Shown here one piece after another: positions 38,901 through 50,825 of a stretch of DNA of 64,000 nucleotides; the stretch's first letter is position 1, and every line of letters begins with the position of its first letter. The notes under the pieces are model-generated. The model saw nothing but the letters and a program-made list of their open reading frames with translations. It searched no databases and was not told the origin of the DNA. The position numbers and the translations under genes were made by a program. The stretch is from positions 434,001 through 498,000 of the forward strand of contig PQWQ01000026.1 of assembly GCA_002943765.1 (NCBI GenBank), given 5' to 3'. Source of the DNA: Psoroptes ovis (taxonomy: Eukaryota > Arthropoda > Arachnida > Sarcoptiformes > Psoroptidae).

Positions 38901-41900
38901 CTGACATTCGGTCCATTGTGCATATCTATCATCCAATAAATGTTTGATCAATTGATTTCTAACTATGGCCAATGCCATTTGTCGAATTTGCCGTACACTC
39001 GATTGATGATTGTGATAAAGATGACGGAATTCGTTCAAAATAAGATAGACTGGAAAATGTTTGCCACAATATTCTTTCGAAAGTTGTAACGATTCTTGTA
39101 GCTGCATTGGATTACAATACACTAAAAAATGTTCATGTGCCATCAAAGTGGAAATGGTGGTTAATTTCAATTCTTGTTTAATAATATCACGAGATGACGA
39201 CAGACAATTTATATGATAGTAGAGAGCATTGAAAACAATACTACGGTCATAAAAGGAACATAAACGTGTCATAAACAATGCTAGCGATCTATTTGCATTC
39301 GGTATCTGATCACAGCGAGAATTCATAGAAATGGTATGTGAAATTTGTCGGAAAAATAATTTTAAATTTTCATTAAGTTCTTCCGAGAATCTTTGTTCAC
39401 GTTTCAACAAAATTTTTCCACTTCTTACCAGATATTGGACCATAGATTTGACGATTATTTGCAGCAAAAACCATAAATTACCAAATAAGAGTTTCATTTC
39501 TTCGGTACTGCTATCTGATACTGCATTAATATTACTTCCACAATTGCTACAACTATTAGCTGCCATAGATTTGCTATCACTGTTATCGGCGTAATTACTT
39601 GTGCCTGATGATGATTTACAGCTTTCACCACCGTTAATATGTTCGAGAATTGAATTCATTAAAACCAACATTTGATCATGAATGTATACGCCACAAAATT
39701 CTACCGTATCGAAGGTAATATCAATGAATTGATTCAATAAATCTACATGATTTTCACATTTGAACTTTTCGATTAATTTTAAAATAGTCCAGAATGCTTC
39801 TTGTATCAGCTCTTGACTAGCAGCAAATACAATCAACTTGAATAGCTGTTGGATTATGATCTGCGAAAAATGAATCAATTCTTCAGTGCTACATTCAGGT
39901 AACACCTGTAACATTTTCGGTAATTGCCGCTCTAACGAAATGATTTGACCTATTTCTTGTGTACCATTTTTCGAGGTTGTATTTTGCGTTATTTTCAATA
40001 TGGATAACATTGTCGATTGCAGATCATAATCACGTGATGCAACAGTGGAAACCAAACAAAGCGATACTCGAAATAAATCTCGGCCAACAATCTTTACATC
40101 GGGCATAGACAGACCTTTACCAAGGCCTAATGATTGACATGACAGATATTGATCAGGTAAAGATGCAAACACTGAGAGTGTTACATTCTGTGAATGTATC
40201 GGATATCGATCAGTAGACAATGGTAGCCACGAATAACCAACAATTGTTTGTTGACACTCTTTTTTGCATGAAATATGTGAAAATGTGAATAGCACATGAA
40301 GCTTATCGCTATGATTCAACGGTAACAATACTTTGATTTCTTCGAAAAAATCCGGTATTACGTTGTGCTTCGATACTGCAGTCGTGGCTGATGTGACCAA
40401 AATTCGTTCATCGTTAGGACGACCGAAAATCACTGGCAACGGTTCTACATTACTTGTGACACTATCCGAATCACGTATTTCAATTGTGACACAAAGATTT
40501 CGAGCTTTTGAGAAAACTTTTTGCGAATCATAACGTAACATTTTTGGATAAATGAACAATATATTTTGATAATCTTTATAAGGTTTCAATGCTAAACGCA
40601 ATGGAACAACTTCGACCAAAATCATTGAGCTCGCAGAAGTTGTGACCTTTGATTTATTCTTCAAATAACCTGAAGGGTCGATAATAGTGTATTCAACATT
40701 ATTTTCTTGACTCGTTTTTCGAAACGTTTTCCAATCACATAATTCAATATCTAATCGACCATTGAGTGTGGTTTGTGATCTTTGCGATGTTGTTGTTTGA
40801 TTTAATTGATTGACAATAAATTCATCAGACATACGATTAGCATCCATACGATAAAAAGGGCCAAAGTTAGAGCTATTTTCCAGAGTCAATGAATCTGAAT
40901 GAAACAATGGTCGAATGCTCCAAGCATAAGGTTCGGTGTGTTGTAAAATTTCAGGCGTGTGTTGATGTCCTTTAACATTGGCAACATTATGAGGCGAAGA
41001 AGTGAGAAGATTGCAATGATAATTTTGCAAACGATGTGAACATTTTTCGACTCTCAGCACCAAATATAAATCATTTGAATTTGAATCACTCAGATCAACA
41101 CTGAATATAGCGTGATTAGCAGAACAAAGCAATTTCGGATCAAAACCTCGATCATCATCTATTATCGCTGGTGCATTTGTTGATACATTTATATTACCAT
41201 TACTTGTCCGTAAATTATTGCTATTGTCCATAGTGGATGGTGATAAATAACGAAATTCTTCAGAAATTTTACCAAATTTACTGTCAAAAAGTGAAATACG
41301 ATAGAAATATGATTCGCTGCATAATTTACTGTTACCACCAATATCAGCTGATTTCAAAGTCAATACAAATCTATAAATTTGACTTTTGACAGATTTACGG
41401 AATTTATTATGGCCAATGTCATCTTTTATCGATTGTAGCTCATCTAAAAATTTATCTTTACGAGAATTACAGATATCATTATAAACAGAAAATATGGCGA
41501 TATTGTTTTTCAATAGATTTGAATTTTTAAAATGTTCTGATATGCCATCACAGTTTACGGAATAATTCAAAGTGAATAATTCTTCGATGCGTTCATTGGG
41601 ATCGAATTCTATTTGAATATTACAATTAATGTCTTTGATCCAATCATCAATAAATCGTGAGTCGACTTTGATAAGATAACCATTAGCTTTAAAGCTACAG
41701 TCGCTAAACAATTTCACCTTTTGATTGATTTCAATATGCCAACGTATTTTTGAACGGCGATTCGAATCAAAAAAGGTTAAGAAACAATCAGATTCATTAC
41801 GTGATAAAGTGAGCCAACCGTTTCGACCTCTACTATTGATAACACTGCTGTCACAAGTGTCACTGGTGCAATCGATAACCGATGCATTGCCTTCTCTTAT

Positions 41901-42533
41901 TAACATTTTCTGACCATATACATTAACAATACCAGTTGCATCAAAACAATTATCTTCATCACATTCAAATATATGATGGCGTAAAGGAAAATTGGCTAAA
42001 AAATTGTTTTTGCTTGCAAAATTTATTTCATTCGAACCGAAATCTGTGCTTTGTTGTGTTTGAAGCACTGGATTCATTGAATGTGATTGTAGCGAAGGCT
42101 GTGAACCGATACCAAAATATTTATCCATAAATGAAAAACTTAATAAATGGTTATGACCAGTATAATGTTTTAAGCATTCATTAGTAAAAGGTGATGTTAT
42201 TTTAACTCGATTTTCGAGTGTAGAATTCATGGATGTTTCACTGGAAGCGATATTATTCTTAGGCTCATCAATACAACGAATGTCATCTGCATCAATCACT
42301 GTTAGTTTTTGAGGCCATAGTTCATCTGGATAGTTGGTAGATATTTCATCGATCCATTGTCGTACATTCGATTCATAATTACAATCAATGTTTGATTCTA
42401 TGAATGAAATATCATTGACATTGATGTTAAGTGATTGACGCAATTCACGTGAAACAGTTTCACGTGTTTTGGCAGCAGTGAATCCATGTTCGGATAATGT
42501 TTGTTTCAATCGTGTAAATCGTCTTTCAGACAT
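35935..42533 (-). CDS. Ziz: DOCK9/10/11-type (zizimin) Rho-family GEF, three exons
   Basis: Exons 42533-37842, 37774-36990 and 36925-35935 join in frame to 2155 residues. The N-terminus (RRFTRLKQTLSEHGFTAAK) matches the DOCK-D N-terminus. A degenerate PH-like segment follows near residues 235-310 (GRNGWLTLSR to DDWIKDIN). The DHR1/C2 domain spans roughly 655-830: FIYPKMLRYDSQKVFSKARN, IFGRPNDERI, DFFEEIKVLLP and TIVGYSWLPL. A helical/armadillo midsection has the RIDDRYAQW-type motif (HLLDDRYAQWTECQEKILSLYLP). The DHR2 domain covers about 1650-2130: KAELYELAPHVLKVLITVYE, FFRVAFY, NSFPYFLKRTPI, PIDVAIDEMQ and LQLVLQGSVNCQVNCGP. DHR2 catalyses GDP/GTP exchange on Cdc42/Rac in this subfamily, DHR1 binds phosphoinositides. 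The YDSQK, FGRP and GYSWLPL words argue for the DOCK9-11 branch over DOCK6-8. Ser/Thr/Asn-rich inserts separate the domains. ATG 42533 opens the frame. Confidence 0.93.
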
Positions 42534-43036
42534 TTTTAAGGGTCATAGCTGAGTATTCAAACAATTGCTGCTATTTTTAATATTTTTTTTTTTCAATAAA
42601 ATTTTGTTGAGTATTATTGTTGATTGATTTTTTTGATTATCATTCAATAAATCTTTTGAATATTTGATTTGAATCGGAAAAAAAATCTTCAGGTGAAATA
42701 AACAAGAATTAAAATGTCAAGAAGCATTTAAGATTTTGAAAAACTTACATTAAAAACAGAACATGAAGAAGCAAAAATATTTTGACCAAAATTTTTGCAA
42801 GTAAATAAAATTTGGGCAAATTTTGGATTACAAAAAAATGAATAAAATAACTGAAAAGGTTGGGAACAATCTTCAGGTGATCAAAACAAGAATTCAAAAT
42901 AAATAAAAAAACAAAAATAAAAATAAAACACTCAAAAATTTTTGTTTTTGAAGAAAAAAAAAGAAACAATCGATTGTATTGATAAAGCTGTTCATTACAT
43001 TTGAAAAAAAATAAATAAATACAAAAACAATATGAT
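42534..43036. other. Intergenic region between DOCK and CAP genes
   Basis: It holds the DOCK promoter/5' UTR and the CAP gene 3' UTR; AT-rich, with no further ORF of substance. Confidence 0.5.
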
Positions 43037-44857
43037 TCAATTGATTTGCATATTTTGTTTGTTATCATTTTGATCGAAACCAGGCAATGGTGGTAAAACA
43101 TTATCTTTAAATTGATTAAAAATGTTACCCACCGGATCATAATAACAAACAACATAAACAGTGTTTGCAGCTTTTGCATATCCAACACCCATACGTTTTG
43201 TTTGTTTCCATATTAAATTAGTGAAATGTCCAATTTTTGAGAAAACATTTTTAGGTGGTTCGGAACCAAAATAAGGATAATATTCATTTATTTCATTATA
43301 CCAACTTTGTATCGGTTCAAAACCGTTCAAAGTAATTTTACTTGTATGACTTTTGTAGAATAGATTTTCTCCATATTTACAATTCGTACGAGGCAAACAT
43401 TGATTTATCTTAGCTAAATGGATAGCCCATTCTTGAGCATATCGTTGAAGATCTTTAAAATAAGCCAATGGTGGTGATTGATGTTTTGCACGAAGTTCAT
43501 TTGTATAATCCAAAAATTGTTGATAAAATTTAGGATCCACTTCCAACACATTGGTCGGTGATAGTGTTTGCACTTCTTTCGTAACAATTCTACATGTGTT
43601 ACTCCATTCCGATTCTTTAGGTGGCAAAATTTGGTCATTAAATTGTTCCAAATTGCCTCCTTTTGGTTCAAAATAACCGACCACATAAACAGTGTTGCCA
43701 CCTTTTGAATATCCGACACCCATTCGACGAGTATCTTTCCATACTAAATTAACAAAATTCGTTATACGTGGTAAAACATTCTTGAGCCCTTTAGGACTCT
43801 GTTTGTCGGCACCATTGCAACAATTCAAATATTCTTCAATTTCATTGTACCATTTTTGAATGACTTCGATGCCATTCAATGTGATTTTAGAATCATGTGA
43901 TTTGGTGAAAATATTTTCACCATATTTACAATGTTCTCTATGTAGCTTTGAAGGTGATGATGATTGTTTTGTAGCCGATTTAGCTAAATGTTCTGCCCAT
44001 TCTTGTGCATATTTTACCAGTGATGGATGCATAGTTAGCGGTGAAACACCATGTTTTGCTCTTAATTCATTTGTATAATCCAAAATTTGTTGATTGAAAT
44101 TGGCGTCTACCTCTAAAAGACAAGGTCCAGTCATTAATTTCGAAGCAATCATTGAAACACGACTAGAGGTGATAGCTTGAGTAATGATCGGCGGGAGGAC
44201 ATTATCTTTGAAAGCAGTAAATAAATTACCAGGTGGATCATAATTTGCTACCACATAGACAGTGTTTGTACCTTTTGCATAAGCAGCGCCCATTCTCCGT
44301 GTTTCTTTCCATACCAGATTAGTAAAATGTCCAATTTTATGTAATAATGATTTAGGTGGATCACGACCAAAATATGGATAATAATCATCGATTTCATCAT
44401 ACCAAGATTGTATTGGTTCATATCCGTTCAAAGTTATTTTACTATATTGATATTTGTAATAAATATTTTCACCATATTTTGTTTGATCTCGATGTATACA
44501 TTGATTAAGCTTTGCCAAATGATTAGCCCATTCTTGTGCAAATCTATTCAAATCTCGATGCATTACCAATGGTGGTGATTGATGTTTTGCTCGAAGTTCA
44601 TTCGTATAATCCAACATTTGATGATGAAAATTTGAATCAACATCCAGAATGTTTGTACCAGAAAATAGTCCACTACCGCTTGCATTAGCCATACCACTTG
44701 CTTTCGGTGGTATTCGACATAATGTAATCGTTTCGATTACTTTGGTTCCATCTTGTTCATAATATTCTCGAAAACGTTTTTCTTCCGGTTCGATAGTGCT
44801 GCTATTAGTCATGGCATTATTATCATTACCACCTGTTGATTCATCTGATTTATCCAT
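43037..44857 (-). CDS. Intracellular protein with three tandem CAP (GAPR-1-like) domains
   Basis: Intronless frame of 606 residues from ATG 44857. There is no signal peptide: the N-terminus is polar (MDKSDESTGGNDNN), unlike secreted CRISP/venom-allergen members and like the cytosolic GAPR-1/GLIPR2 branch. Three CAP domains at about 70-218, 245-407 and 438-590 each start L(D/E)VDxxFxQQxLDYTNELRAKH and contain AQEWAxHLAK, KYGEN, WYxEI and NLxWK blocks. Domain 1 retains all four residues of the CAP tetrad: His in CIHRDQ (~122), Glu of GEN, Glu of WYDEI, and His of GHFTNLVW. In domain 2 the last His is Asn (~367, ITNFVNLVW); in domain 3 the first His is Pro (~489, CLPRTN). GAPR-1 relatives act at membranes and in autophagy regulation; the role of a triplet is unknown. 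It lies head-to-head with TMEM86, 345 bases apart. Confidence 0.92.
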   Translation of the reverse strand: MDKSDESTGGNDNNAMTNSSTIEPEEKRFREYYEQDGTKVIETITLCRIPPKASGMANASGSGLFSGTNILDVDSNFHHQMLDYTNELRAKHQSPPLVMHRDLNRFAQEWANHLAKLNQCIHRDQTKYGENIYYKYQYSKITLNGYEPIQSWYDEIDDYYPYFGRDPPKSLLHKIGHFTNLVWKETRRMGAAYAKGTNTVYVVANYDPPGNLFTAFKDNVLPPIITQAITSSRVSMIASKLMTGPCLLEVDANFNQQILDYTNELRAKHGVSPLTMHPSLVKYAQEWAEHLAKSATKQSSSPSKLHREHCKYGENIFTKSHDSKITLNGIEVIQKWYNEIEEYLNCCNGADKQSPKGLKNVLPRITNFVNLVWKDTRRMGVGYSKGGNTVYVVGYFEPKGGNLEQFNDQILPPKESEWSNTCRIVTKEVQTLSPTNVLEVDPKFYQQFLDYTNELRAKHQSPPLAYFKDLQRYAQEWAIHLAKINQCLPRTNCKYGENLFYKSHTSKITLNGFEPIQSWYNEINEYYPYFGSEPPKNVFSKIGHFTNLIWKQTKRMGVGYAKAANTVYVVCYYDPVGNIFNQFKDNVLPPLPGFDQNDNKQNMQIN

Positions 44858-45202
44858 TTACGAAGAGAAAAAAAATCGAAAAAAATCAAAAGAAAAATTC
44901 TTAAATTTTTTAAAGATCATTCCAAACATTTATCGACTTTTCCTTTTAATATTACTTTGACTTGATTTGAAATTCCATAATCAAATTCAAATTGATTAGT
45001 AAACTAATCAAATTAAATGAACAAACCAATTAAACTAATCATAGCAACGATTTCGAGTGTTTTTATTGCTTGCTATGATAAGTTTGTTGCACTAGTCGTT
45101 TGCTAGCTTAGATAAATGTTGTTTGAGCATCCATTAAAATCAAAGTTGTTTTCTATGCTATTATGATCATCATTATTTCAATAAATTTTGCCACATAAAA
45201 CT
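44858..45202. promoter_or_regulatory. Divergent intergenic promoter region (CAP gene / TMEM86)
   Basis: 345 bases separate two start codons on opposite strands, so both core promoters must lie here or within UTRs. I see no clear TATA box. The inverted words ACTAATCA/TGATTAGT occur around 44990-45040. Confidence 0.45.
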
Positions 45203-46886
45203 ATGGATGTAAGTCTATTAATTATGAATGAATTTTTTTCATAAATCGAATAATTTTCATTTATAAATAGACAATTGATTATTATTATGTTGTATTGGCT
45301 TTACCATACACATTATATGGCCCATTTATCAAATCAATGACAATGATCTATTTGACAAAATGTCTGCCAATCATTTATCTGATTGGGACAGCTATTTTGA
45401 ACTCATCCAAAAGCAATTACAGTCTCAAAATAATAGCAGCATTAATATCATCAATGGTGGGTGACATTTACATTTTAAATATGGAGCTATCATCTCGACA
45501 TTATTTAATGTATGCTATTGGATGGTTTGCATTGGTAGGTCAAGTTCAATCATTTAAATCAGTGATTCCTAAACTAAGCGATATCGTCTACAAACGAGTC
45601 GAATTTAAATTTTCGCGCCGAAAATTTTCTCGCCGAAATGGGAAACTTCCCAGAAATTTTACAAACCTACCTTGGTGAATTACCGGGAAGTTTCTCGAAA
45701 AATAATCCTAATCTAACTCACCAAGCATAGCATAGCATAGCATAACCTAACTCACCAAGCATAACATAGCATAGCATAACCTAACCTAACTCACCAAGCA
45801 TAACATAGCATAGCATAGCCTAACCTAACTCACCAAGCATAGCACAACCTAACCTAACTCACCAAGCTTAGCACAACTTAACCTAACTCACCAAGCATAG
45901 CACAACTTAACCTAACTCACCAAGCATAGCATAGCATAACCTAACTCACCAAGCATAGCATAGCATAACCTAACTCACCAAGCATAGCATAGCATAGCAC
46001 AACCTAACCTAACTCACCAAGCTTAGCACAACTTAACCTAACTCACCAAGCATAGCACAACCTAACCTAACTCACCAGGCATAGCATAGCACAACCTAAC
46101 CTAACTCACCAGGCATAGCATAGCACAACCTAACCTAATTCACCAAGCATAGCATAGCATAACCTAACCTAACTCACCAAGCATAGCACAACCTAACCTA
46201 ACTCACCAGGCATAGCATAGCACAACCTAACCTAACTCACCAGGCATAGCATAGCACAACCTAACCTAACTCACCAGGCATAGCATAGCACAACCTAACC
46301 TAATTCACCAAGCATAGCATAGCATAACCTAACCTAACTCACCAAGCATAGCACAACCTAACCTAACTCACCAGGCATAGCATAGCACAACTTTACCTAA
46401 CTCACCAAGCATAGCATAGCGATAGACATATTTTTTATGAAAGTGGACGATAGCCCCAAAAATTTTGGGAATCACTGATTTAAATGTAATAACTTACTCA
46501 TTAACAACTCTTGTCACATTGATAAGGCACACATCTTTTACATATGGGCATTTAATCGATCAAACTTACGAATCAAAGATGTTGTCTTCGTCATTTTGAT
46601 GGCTTCAGTATCATATTTGGTGGTGAAACAGGAATTCAATCGTATGAGTAATACAATACAGATAATGATCGGTGCATATTCGATTCTGCTAACGGTGATG
46701 GTAAATCGTGCATTTGTTCATGGTGATCCGAATATTAGGATGGCTGCCATTTTATTTTTAATATCAGATTCTACGCTTGGTTTAACTGAAATAACAGGCA
46801 AAATAAAGCCAAATATTGTGTCACATTTTGTCGTTTTGTCAACATATTATTTGTCACAATATTTTTTCACTAAAACGCTCATCTAA
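45203..46886 (+). CDS. TMEM86: TMEM86/YhhN family lysoplasmalogenase, three exons
   Basis: Exons 45203-45208 (ATGGAT, then GTAAGT), 45271-45534 and 46527-46886 give 209 residues, close to the family's usual length. Exon 2 encodes KCLPIIYLIGTAIL, and SSMVGDIYIL corresponds to the family's GD(V/I)FL motif. Exon 3 starts AHIFYIWAF (the family AHxxY) and carries MIGAYSILLTVMV and AILFLISDSTLGL (family LFxxSD). These repeated hydrophobic segments make a polytopic membrane protein; members hydrolyse the vinyl-ether bond of lysoplasmalogens. The six-base first exon is inferred from frame and a perfect donor; a start inside exon 2 is the alternative. AATAAA at 46923-46928. Intron 2 (45535-46526) contains the tandem array. 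Confidence 0.85.
45707..46420. repeat. CTAACTCACCAAGCATAGC tandem array with CCTAACCTAA blocks
   Basis: About 22 copies of a 29-34 base unit, CTAACTCACCAAGCATAGC plus variable copies of ATAGC/ACAAC and one or two CCTAA words. Variants read CCAGGC or AAGCTTAGC. A higher-order block near 46071-46205 recurs at about 46200-46370. CCTAA pairs equal the C-strand of the arthropod telomere repeat TTAGG. The array fills most of TMEM86 intron 2. Just before it, GGGAAACTTCCC and CGGGAAGTTTCTCG form short inverted arms (45638-45700). Confidence 0.95.
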
Positions 46887-47149
46887 AAGTCAAAAGACTA
46901 ATGATTAAATGATTAAAAATTCAATAAAAAATAATTAGACAAAAATTTTCAAATGTACTTTACTATATGAACAGTCCTATTTCAAATTTACAATACGCAT
47001 GCGCGTTAACATATGACATATAAATGTTTTGTAAACAAAACTCATATGTTTGATAGAATTTTTCAAAAGCAGCTCATTGAAATGACATATGTCGTTGATT
47101 AAATTTGTGTTAATCATTCAAAGTTTATATCGATTTTTAATCTGCAAAA

Positions 47150-50080
47150 ATGAGTTCACCAAAAATCCAAAACAAGCAACAAAAATCATCAGGATCAACA
47201 ATAACATCATCAACAACAACATCAGCAAATGCGACTGAATTTGATATTGAAAAATATCGTGAAGAAGGTAATTGGCGACAATGCTTGAAAATAGCGGAAA
47301 AAAATACAGAACACAGAGAATTACAAAATTTTCTAATCGGTGAAGCATTACTGGAACTATATTTAGAAGATATTTATGTTAAGAAAAGTCATGGCGATTC
47401 AAAGAGTATTAAATGGTCAAATAATAATGAAAATGATCTGTCAAACTCGTTGAGAGATGCAAAATCATGCCTTCATAAATGTCTGGAAGGCAATGATGAA
47501 ACACCATTGATCATGGATGCAAATTTACTGCTAGCCAAGGCATATTTTGTATCGAAAGACTATGCTAAAACATTAAATTATATACAACAATCTGGTATCG
47601 ATTCGATTATGGACATTGATCGAAATTTACCATTAAGGGTGATCAAATTGATTGCTGAATCATTCACAGTCAAAGGTTTAGCTATGGAAAAATTGTATAA
47701 TTCAGCACCACTGAAATATATTGATTTGATTGAACATTCTGATGATGATCAATCTTCTGTTGAAAATCATTCATTGCCAGCTATGTCATCATTTGAATTG
47801 AATGAATCGAATAAAATGAAAATGGAATGCTTACAAAAAGCTTGCATACTAACTCTTAGATACATTCATAGTATTGTCCAACAACGTGGACCATACACAA
47901 TAGTAACATTAGGCATTATACTGGACAATCTTTTACATGAAACAAATCATATTATATTGAAAAATGGATCAATCAATGAATCAATCAATTTTTGTCGTCG
48001 TATACTTAACATATGTGAAACAAATTCAACACTGAACCTGAGGCAACAACTGTCAAAAGAATTGGCTGAAATATTGATTAAAAGTTGTTGTCGAAGTGTT
48101 TGGTATCAACCGAATCCATCGAAAAAACAGCACTCAAATCCACCGATTTACTATGGCAATTCACTATTTATTCCTTCAGAATATGAAGAAGAAATAATGC
48201 TGCTGCTTATGCTTAGTGAAGCATTGGCTTCATCAAATGTCCTGTTGGAACGTAATTCAGAATTCTTAGAAACAAGAATCAAATCTTTGAATCAAGTTTT
48301 GTTGATTCAAGATTTATTCACTCATTTTTTCATTCCAAATCAATGTTATTATATTGATTTATATGAGCGTTCTATGAAATTCAGTTACGAATGTAAACAT
48401 GTTTGGTTTCAATTTGCGCTAACATTGATGGAATCGAAAAAATCACCGATGAGAAGTTATCTTCTTCTAAAACAAGTCATACGCATGGATCCTAAAGATC
48501 CATTACCATGCATGATAGCAGCTAAAATTTGTATCACTGATTTATATTTATTCAATGATGCCATCAACATTCTCGAAGATGCTCTGAAACGTGTTAATAA
48601 ATGCTTGAATATCAATCAATCACTTGAAGATGGTGATAATGAAGACGTTGAAAAAAATAATGATTCGATTGATTCAGTATTGATCAATAATGTCAAGGAA
48701 ATTTATGGAAAAGAGAATCTCAAACATATCATTTATTTATGGCTAGGAATCGCTTATGCATCATTATATGAATCGAACAATTCCAATCTAAATGTTACGA
48801 AAAATGATGATTCAACGAATGAATTGGCTAATGAAACAAATTTGGCAATAAATAGATCATGGAAAAGTGAAAATAAAATATATCAATCGAAATCAATTGA
48901 ATATTTCCGAAAATCAATCGAATTCGATCTATATGGAAATGATTATTTACCATATTATCATTTAGCTTTACATATGGCAAATGAACGTACAATCAATGAT
49001 GCTTTGAAATATATAAAAATTGCATTATTATTGAATCCTAATCATTTACCATCGATACAGCTGTTCATACTTTGTTTGACAGCACTCAAACATTATGAAC
49101 AAGCTTATGATGTTTGTTTGAATTGTCTTCAAGAATATGAATCGAACATCATTTTGCTTTACATAAAAGCTAATTTAGAACGAGTATTATTTTTGGATAA
49201 TCCTGAACAATCATTATTGACAGCAAAAGAAATGTTAAAACAATGGAGATTGATATTAGGAGAAGCTAATAGGAGGCTTAGTCCAAGGGTATCATATTGT
49301 TCGTACATTCCTTCGGCTACATATGATTCCATGTCATTGCGGATGGAACAAGCACTGAGTGAAGTTGTCTCTATAGGCTCCACAGGTAGAGGAGCAGGTG
49401 CAGCTGCTAATTCGAATTTAGCACCGCCAATCAATGATTTATCGTTTGGACAATTAGATCGATTGTATTTAAGTCAAACAAGCAGTGGTCATAGCATGGC
49501 TGATGGATCTAATGATAATTTCAAACAATTCTCTTATGCATTTGAAATGCAAATATGGCAATTGATTGTCGAATTATTTTTGCAATTGGATCAGGTATGT
49601 TAAATATGAATATAAAGTCAAATTAAAAGTTTAAAATTGGTTTATGTGACACAGGTGAATGAAGCCAAATCATGTGTGTATGATGAGATGATGATTAATT
49701 CATCATTATCTATTCAAAACACAATCACTCATCAATTGATGTATTTAAAAGGTTTAATTCATATCAAGCAACAAAATTATCATGATGCTAAAACATTTTT
49801 TCAAAATTCATTGGCTCTGAAACCGAATCATATGCAAGCATTACAGTGTTTAGGACTAATCTATCATCGTTTGGGTAATCAAGAATTAGCGGAAAAATAT
49901 TTGAAAGATGCGCTTATTGTTGATTCAACATGTCCACAAACATGGTCATATTTGGGCAGTGTCTATGATTCAATTAAAAATTATGGACGAGCATCAACAT
50001 GTCATTTGACATCGATCTTTTTACACAGTACATGTCCATTGATTTCATTTTCAGTCATGTCTAGACACGTTTTTGATTAA
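47150..50080 (+). CDS. TTC7: TTC7 (tetratricopeptide scaffold of the PI4KA complex), two exons
   Basis: Exons 47150-49594 and 49655-50080 (CAG|GTATGT, ACACAG|GTGAAT) join in phase 0 to 956 residues. The N-terminal FDIEKYREEGNWRQCLKIAEK followed by NFLIGEALLELYLED is characteristic of TTC7A/B. Next come SCLHKCLEGND with DANLLLAKAYFVSKDYAKTL, many TPR-like helices, and a C-terminal TPR block (IHIKQQNYHDAKTFFQNSLALKPNHMQALQCLGLIYHRLGNQELAEKYL) ending PLISFSVMSRHVFD. TTC7 links EFR3 and FAM126 to phosphatidylinositol 4-kinase III-alpha at the plasma membrane. It is somewhat longer than vertebrate TTC7 (~850), through Asn/Ser-rich loops. The ATG has AAAA before it. AATAAA at 50158-50163. Confidence 0.93.
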
Positions 50081-50157
50081 TTATTAAAAATTAATCGTTG
50101 TTATTGTTACTAATATTATCAATATTAAATGTTATCACATGTTGAGTTATATATTCA

Positions 50158-50163
50158 AATAAA
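50158..50163 (+). promoter_or_regulatory. AATAAA polyadenylation signal for TTC7
   Basis: The hexamer lies 78 bases after the stop codon. Confidence 0.6.
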
Positions 50164-50738
50164 CACATTGCTTTCAACTAATTAATTGTTATATCGTACA
50201 TATAGTCATTTTTGTGACCATCGAAATTTCGTTCAATGAAATTCAGTGTAAAATGTAACAGGTGGTCGTCGATTGATAGGCACACACATTTTCTAATATA
50301 AAACATTCAAACATCATCAGAAACAAATTTTCTTCCGCTTTCAAATGAAAAAAAAACAATTGGGTAAATCACATTTTTGGTCTGAAAATTGGTCAAGGTT
50401 ATTGATTATCGGCAGCGATAGATTTTGTCGTTTTGATTTCAGAGTGAAAAACAAAATGATCACTGATAAAATTAGGCTATAAACACCATGTAATATCCAA
50501 TGCCATACAACGATCAATCGATATACATCCTGGTCAATATGATCGTCATTGTCTTGTGATATGTTTCATTTCCAAAATGTGTGTTTGATCAAAAAAATCC
50601 AATCAATCCTTGATCAATCAATGTTCAATGTTTTGTTTATTCGATTCGATGTTTGCCAAATTTGAATATACATTTCATTTTCTTTGTTTTCATCCATTCA
50701 TTCATTTCAAATTCGATTTAATGTTTGTCGAAGAAACA

Positions 50739-50765
50739 TATAAATACATTTTTATCGGAAATCAG
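50739..50765 (+). promoter_or_regulatory. TATA box and initiator of the serine protease gene
   Basis: TATAAATA at 50739-50746 is followed 23 bases later by ATCAGATA, an arthropod-type TCAG initiator, and the start codon lies at 50826. Spacing fits a TATA promoter with a ~60-base 5' UTR. Confidence 0.5.
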
Positions 50766-50825
50766 ATAAGAATTTTTCTTGCATGTCATTCAACATTTAA
50801 ATCAACATTAATTGATTGTTGAACA

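Noticed and set aside
42745..43188. Minus-strand frame of 147 codons overlapping the CAP gene 3' end
   Set aside because: Its first part is a shifted reading of CAP domain 3 and the rest is hydrophobic AT-rich 3' UTR.
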